A stretch of DNA of 64,000 nt. Source: Nemopilema nomurai. Taxonomy: Eukaryota > Cnidaria > Scyphozoa > Rhizostomeae > Rhizostomatidae. A program made the translations under genes and the position numbers. This document shows, piece by piece, positions 63,138 to 64,000 of this stretch. Position 1 is the first letter of the stretch. Each line of letters begins with the position of its first letter. The notes beneath the pieces are model-generated. The model saw only the letters and a list, made by a program, of their open reading frames with translations, searched no databases and was not told the origin of the DNA. The stretch lies in NCBI GenBank assembly GCA_003864495.1, contig ML133386.1, forward strand, positions 2,925,375-2,989,374. Direction: 5' to 3'.

Positions 63138-64000
63138 TGGCCTTAGTCCTTCGGTTGTTTATACTGAAGATCTAGGTAGCGATATCGATTTTCTCTAACG
63201 CTCAATTTGCAAAGTAAAGCTGAAATGACACAACATATACTGATGCAATTATTATGCTATTCTTATTTGTACAGTGCAAAAGATTGAATTAAGGCGTGTT
63301 TGTGGATTGGTGTAGAATTTAAATTGTCAATAATTCAATAATTCAGATTCTATATAATAGAGTACACACAGAATGTTATTCTATTTAGGCCGTTGTTTAA
63401 ATGCACCCTCACACAGTCAGCAGTTTTTTAATATCTTTTTAAATTATGTGTTTTTGGTAAAAGGACGTAGCACCACTCTAACATCAATCTGTGTTGCTTG
63501 ATGTAGCTTTTTTCGGTCTTTGTTGTAGACAGAAAAACTACTCATCTATTGGAAGTATGTAAATGCCAGGTCTTAAGTAGCGTGATTCAATTTTTTCCGG
63601 GAGAAGAATTATCCCTATTTGGTACTTTTTCGGTATTTTGTAACTGTCCTTGGACTGAAATGCCTGTCGAGTTTTCTTGATCAAGACTAAAATATTGATG
63701 ACGCAGTTTTACCTTAGCTTGCCACAAGCTTCAAGCAAAATATGATCTGACAGGCTCACTTCAACCATTTCCCCAAGAGTTCTTGGAACAACCTTGAACA
63801 GAATTCTAGGAACAACCTCGAACAGAGTTCTTGGAACAACCTTGAACAGAGTTCTTGGAACAACCTTGAACAGAGTTCTTGGAACAATCTTGAATAGAGT
63901 TAGTCGCAGCTGCTGGCAGTTGTCTTCTCAAATGTCTCAAAATACACGCAACCTTCCATAGTCGCACACTTTGTCTGGTATTTTGGCAGCGCCGAAGATA
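63138..64000. other. 3' UTR and flank of the GRAMD2-like gene
   Basis: AT-rich sequence with no coding potential. No clear AATAAA was found after the stop codon, so the transcript end is not placed. The 24-bp minisatellite near 63777-63901 is the only structure seen. Confidence 0.5.
63777..63901. repeat. 24-bp minisatellite, about five copies
   Basis: Tandem copies of a 24-bp unit containing TTCTTGGAACAACCTTGAAC. The inner copies are almost identical and the outer ones diverged (TTCTAGGAACAACCTCGAAC, AACAATCTTGAATAG). Confidence 0.9.

Overview
This is a eukaryotic (animal) genomic window. The genes are split into many short exons with GT-AG introns, base composition is AT-rich, and the families are metazoan: an NCX-type sodium/calcium exchanger, an AF9/ENL YEATS protein and a GRAMD2-type protein. 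Small MITE-like elements, LINE relics and many minisatellites fill the non-coding sequence. The layout and repeat style suggest an invertebrate, perhaps a cnidarian; that placement is inference, not shown by the sequence. There are no prokaryotic features (no operons, ribosome binding sites or CRISPR arrays).

Layout, all four genes on the + strand. (1) 1-4286: no confident gene, two weak candidate terminal exons and a CT-rich minisatellite. (2) 4287-15695: the 3' part (17 exons, 740 residues) of an SLC8/NCX sodium/calcium exchanger, covering the rest of the cytosolic loop, both Calx-beta domains and the whole C-terminal membrane half with the alpha-2 repeat. The N-terminal membrane half is not visible and probably lies upstream of the window. 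(3) 15696-19117: non-coding. (4) 19118-24791: a complete AF9/ENL-like YEATS protein, five coding exons, 522 residues. (5) 24792-28096: non-coding, with a TA-flanked MITE. (6) 28097-28852: a single-exon leucine-rich-repeat gene. (7) 28853-50529: about 21.7 kb with no supportable gene but with LINE 3' ends, tandem duplications and an unexplained GC-rich patch. (8) 50530-63137: a complete GRAMD2-like gene, 13 coding exons, about 440 residues, with a hAT-like MITE and two large minisatellites in its introns. (9) 63138-64000: non-coding, ending in a 24-bp minisatellite.

The genes do not form an obvious functional cluster: one is a plasma-membrane ion exchanger, one a nuclear acyl-lysine reader, one an intracellular LRR scaffold, and one an ER-anchored lipid/contact-site protein. 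I found no novel multi-gene system. The most distinctive signal is in the exchanger: about 120 residues are inserted in the first Calx-beta domain, and most acidic Ca2+-binding positions are missing from both regulatory domains. All splice sites were placed by eye, from homology remembered for these families, reading-phase continuity and GT-AG consensus; no search was run.
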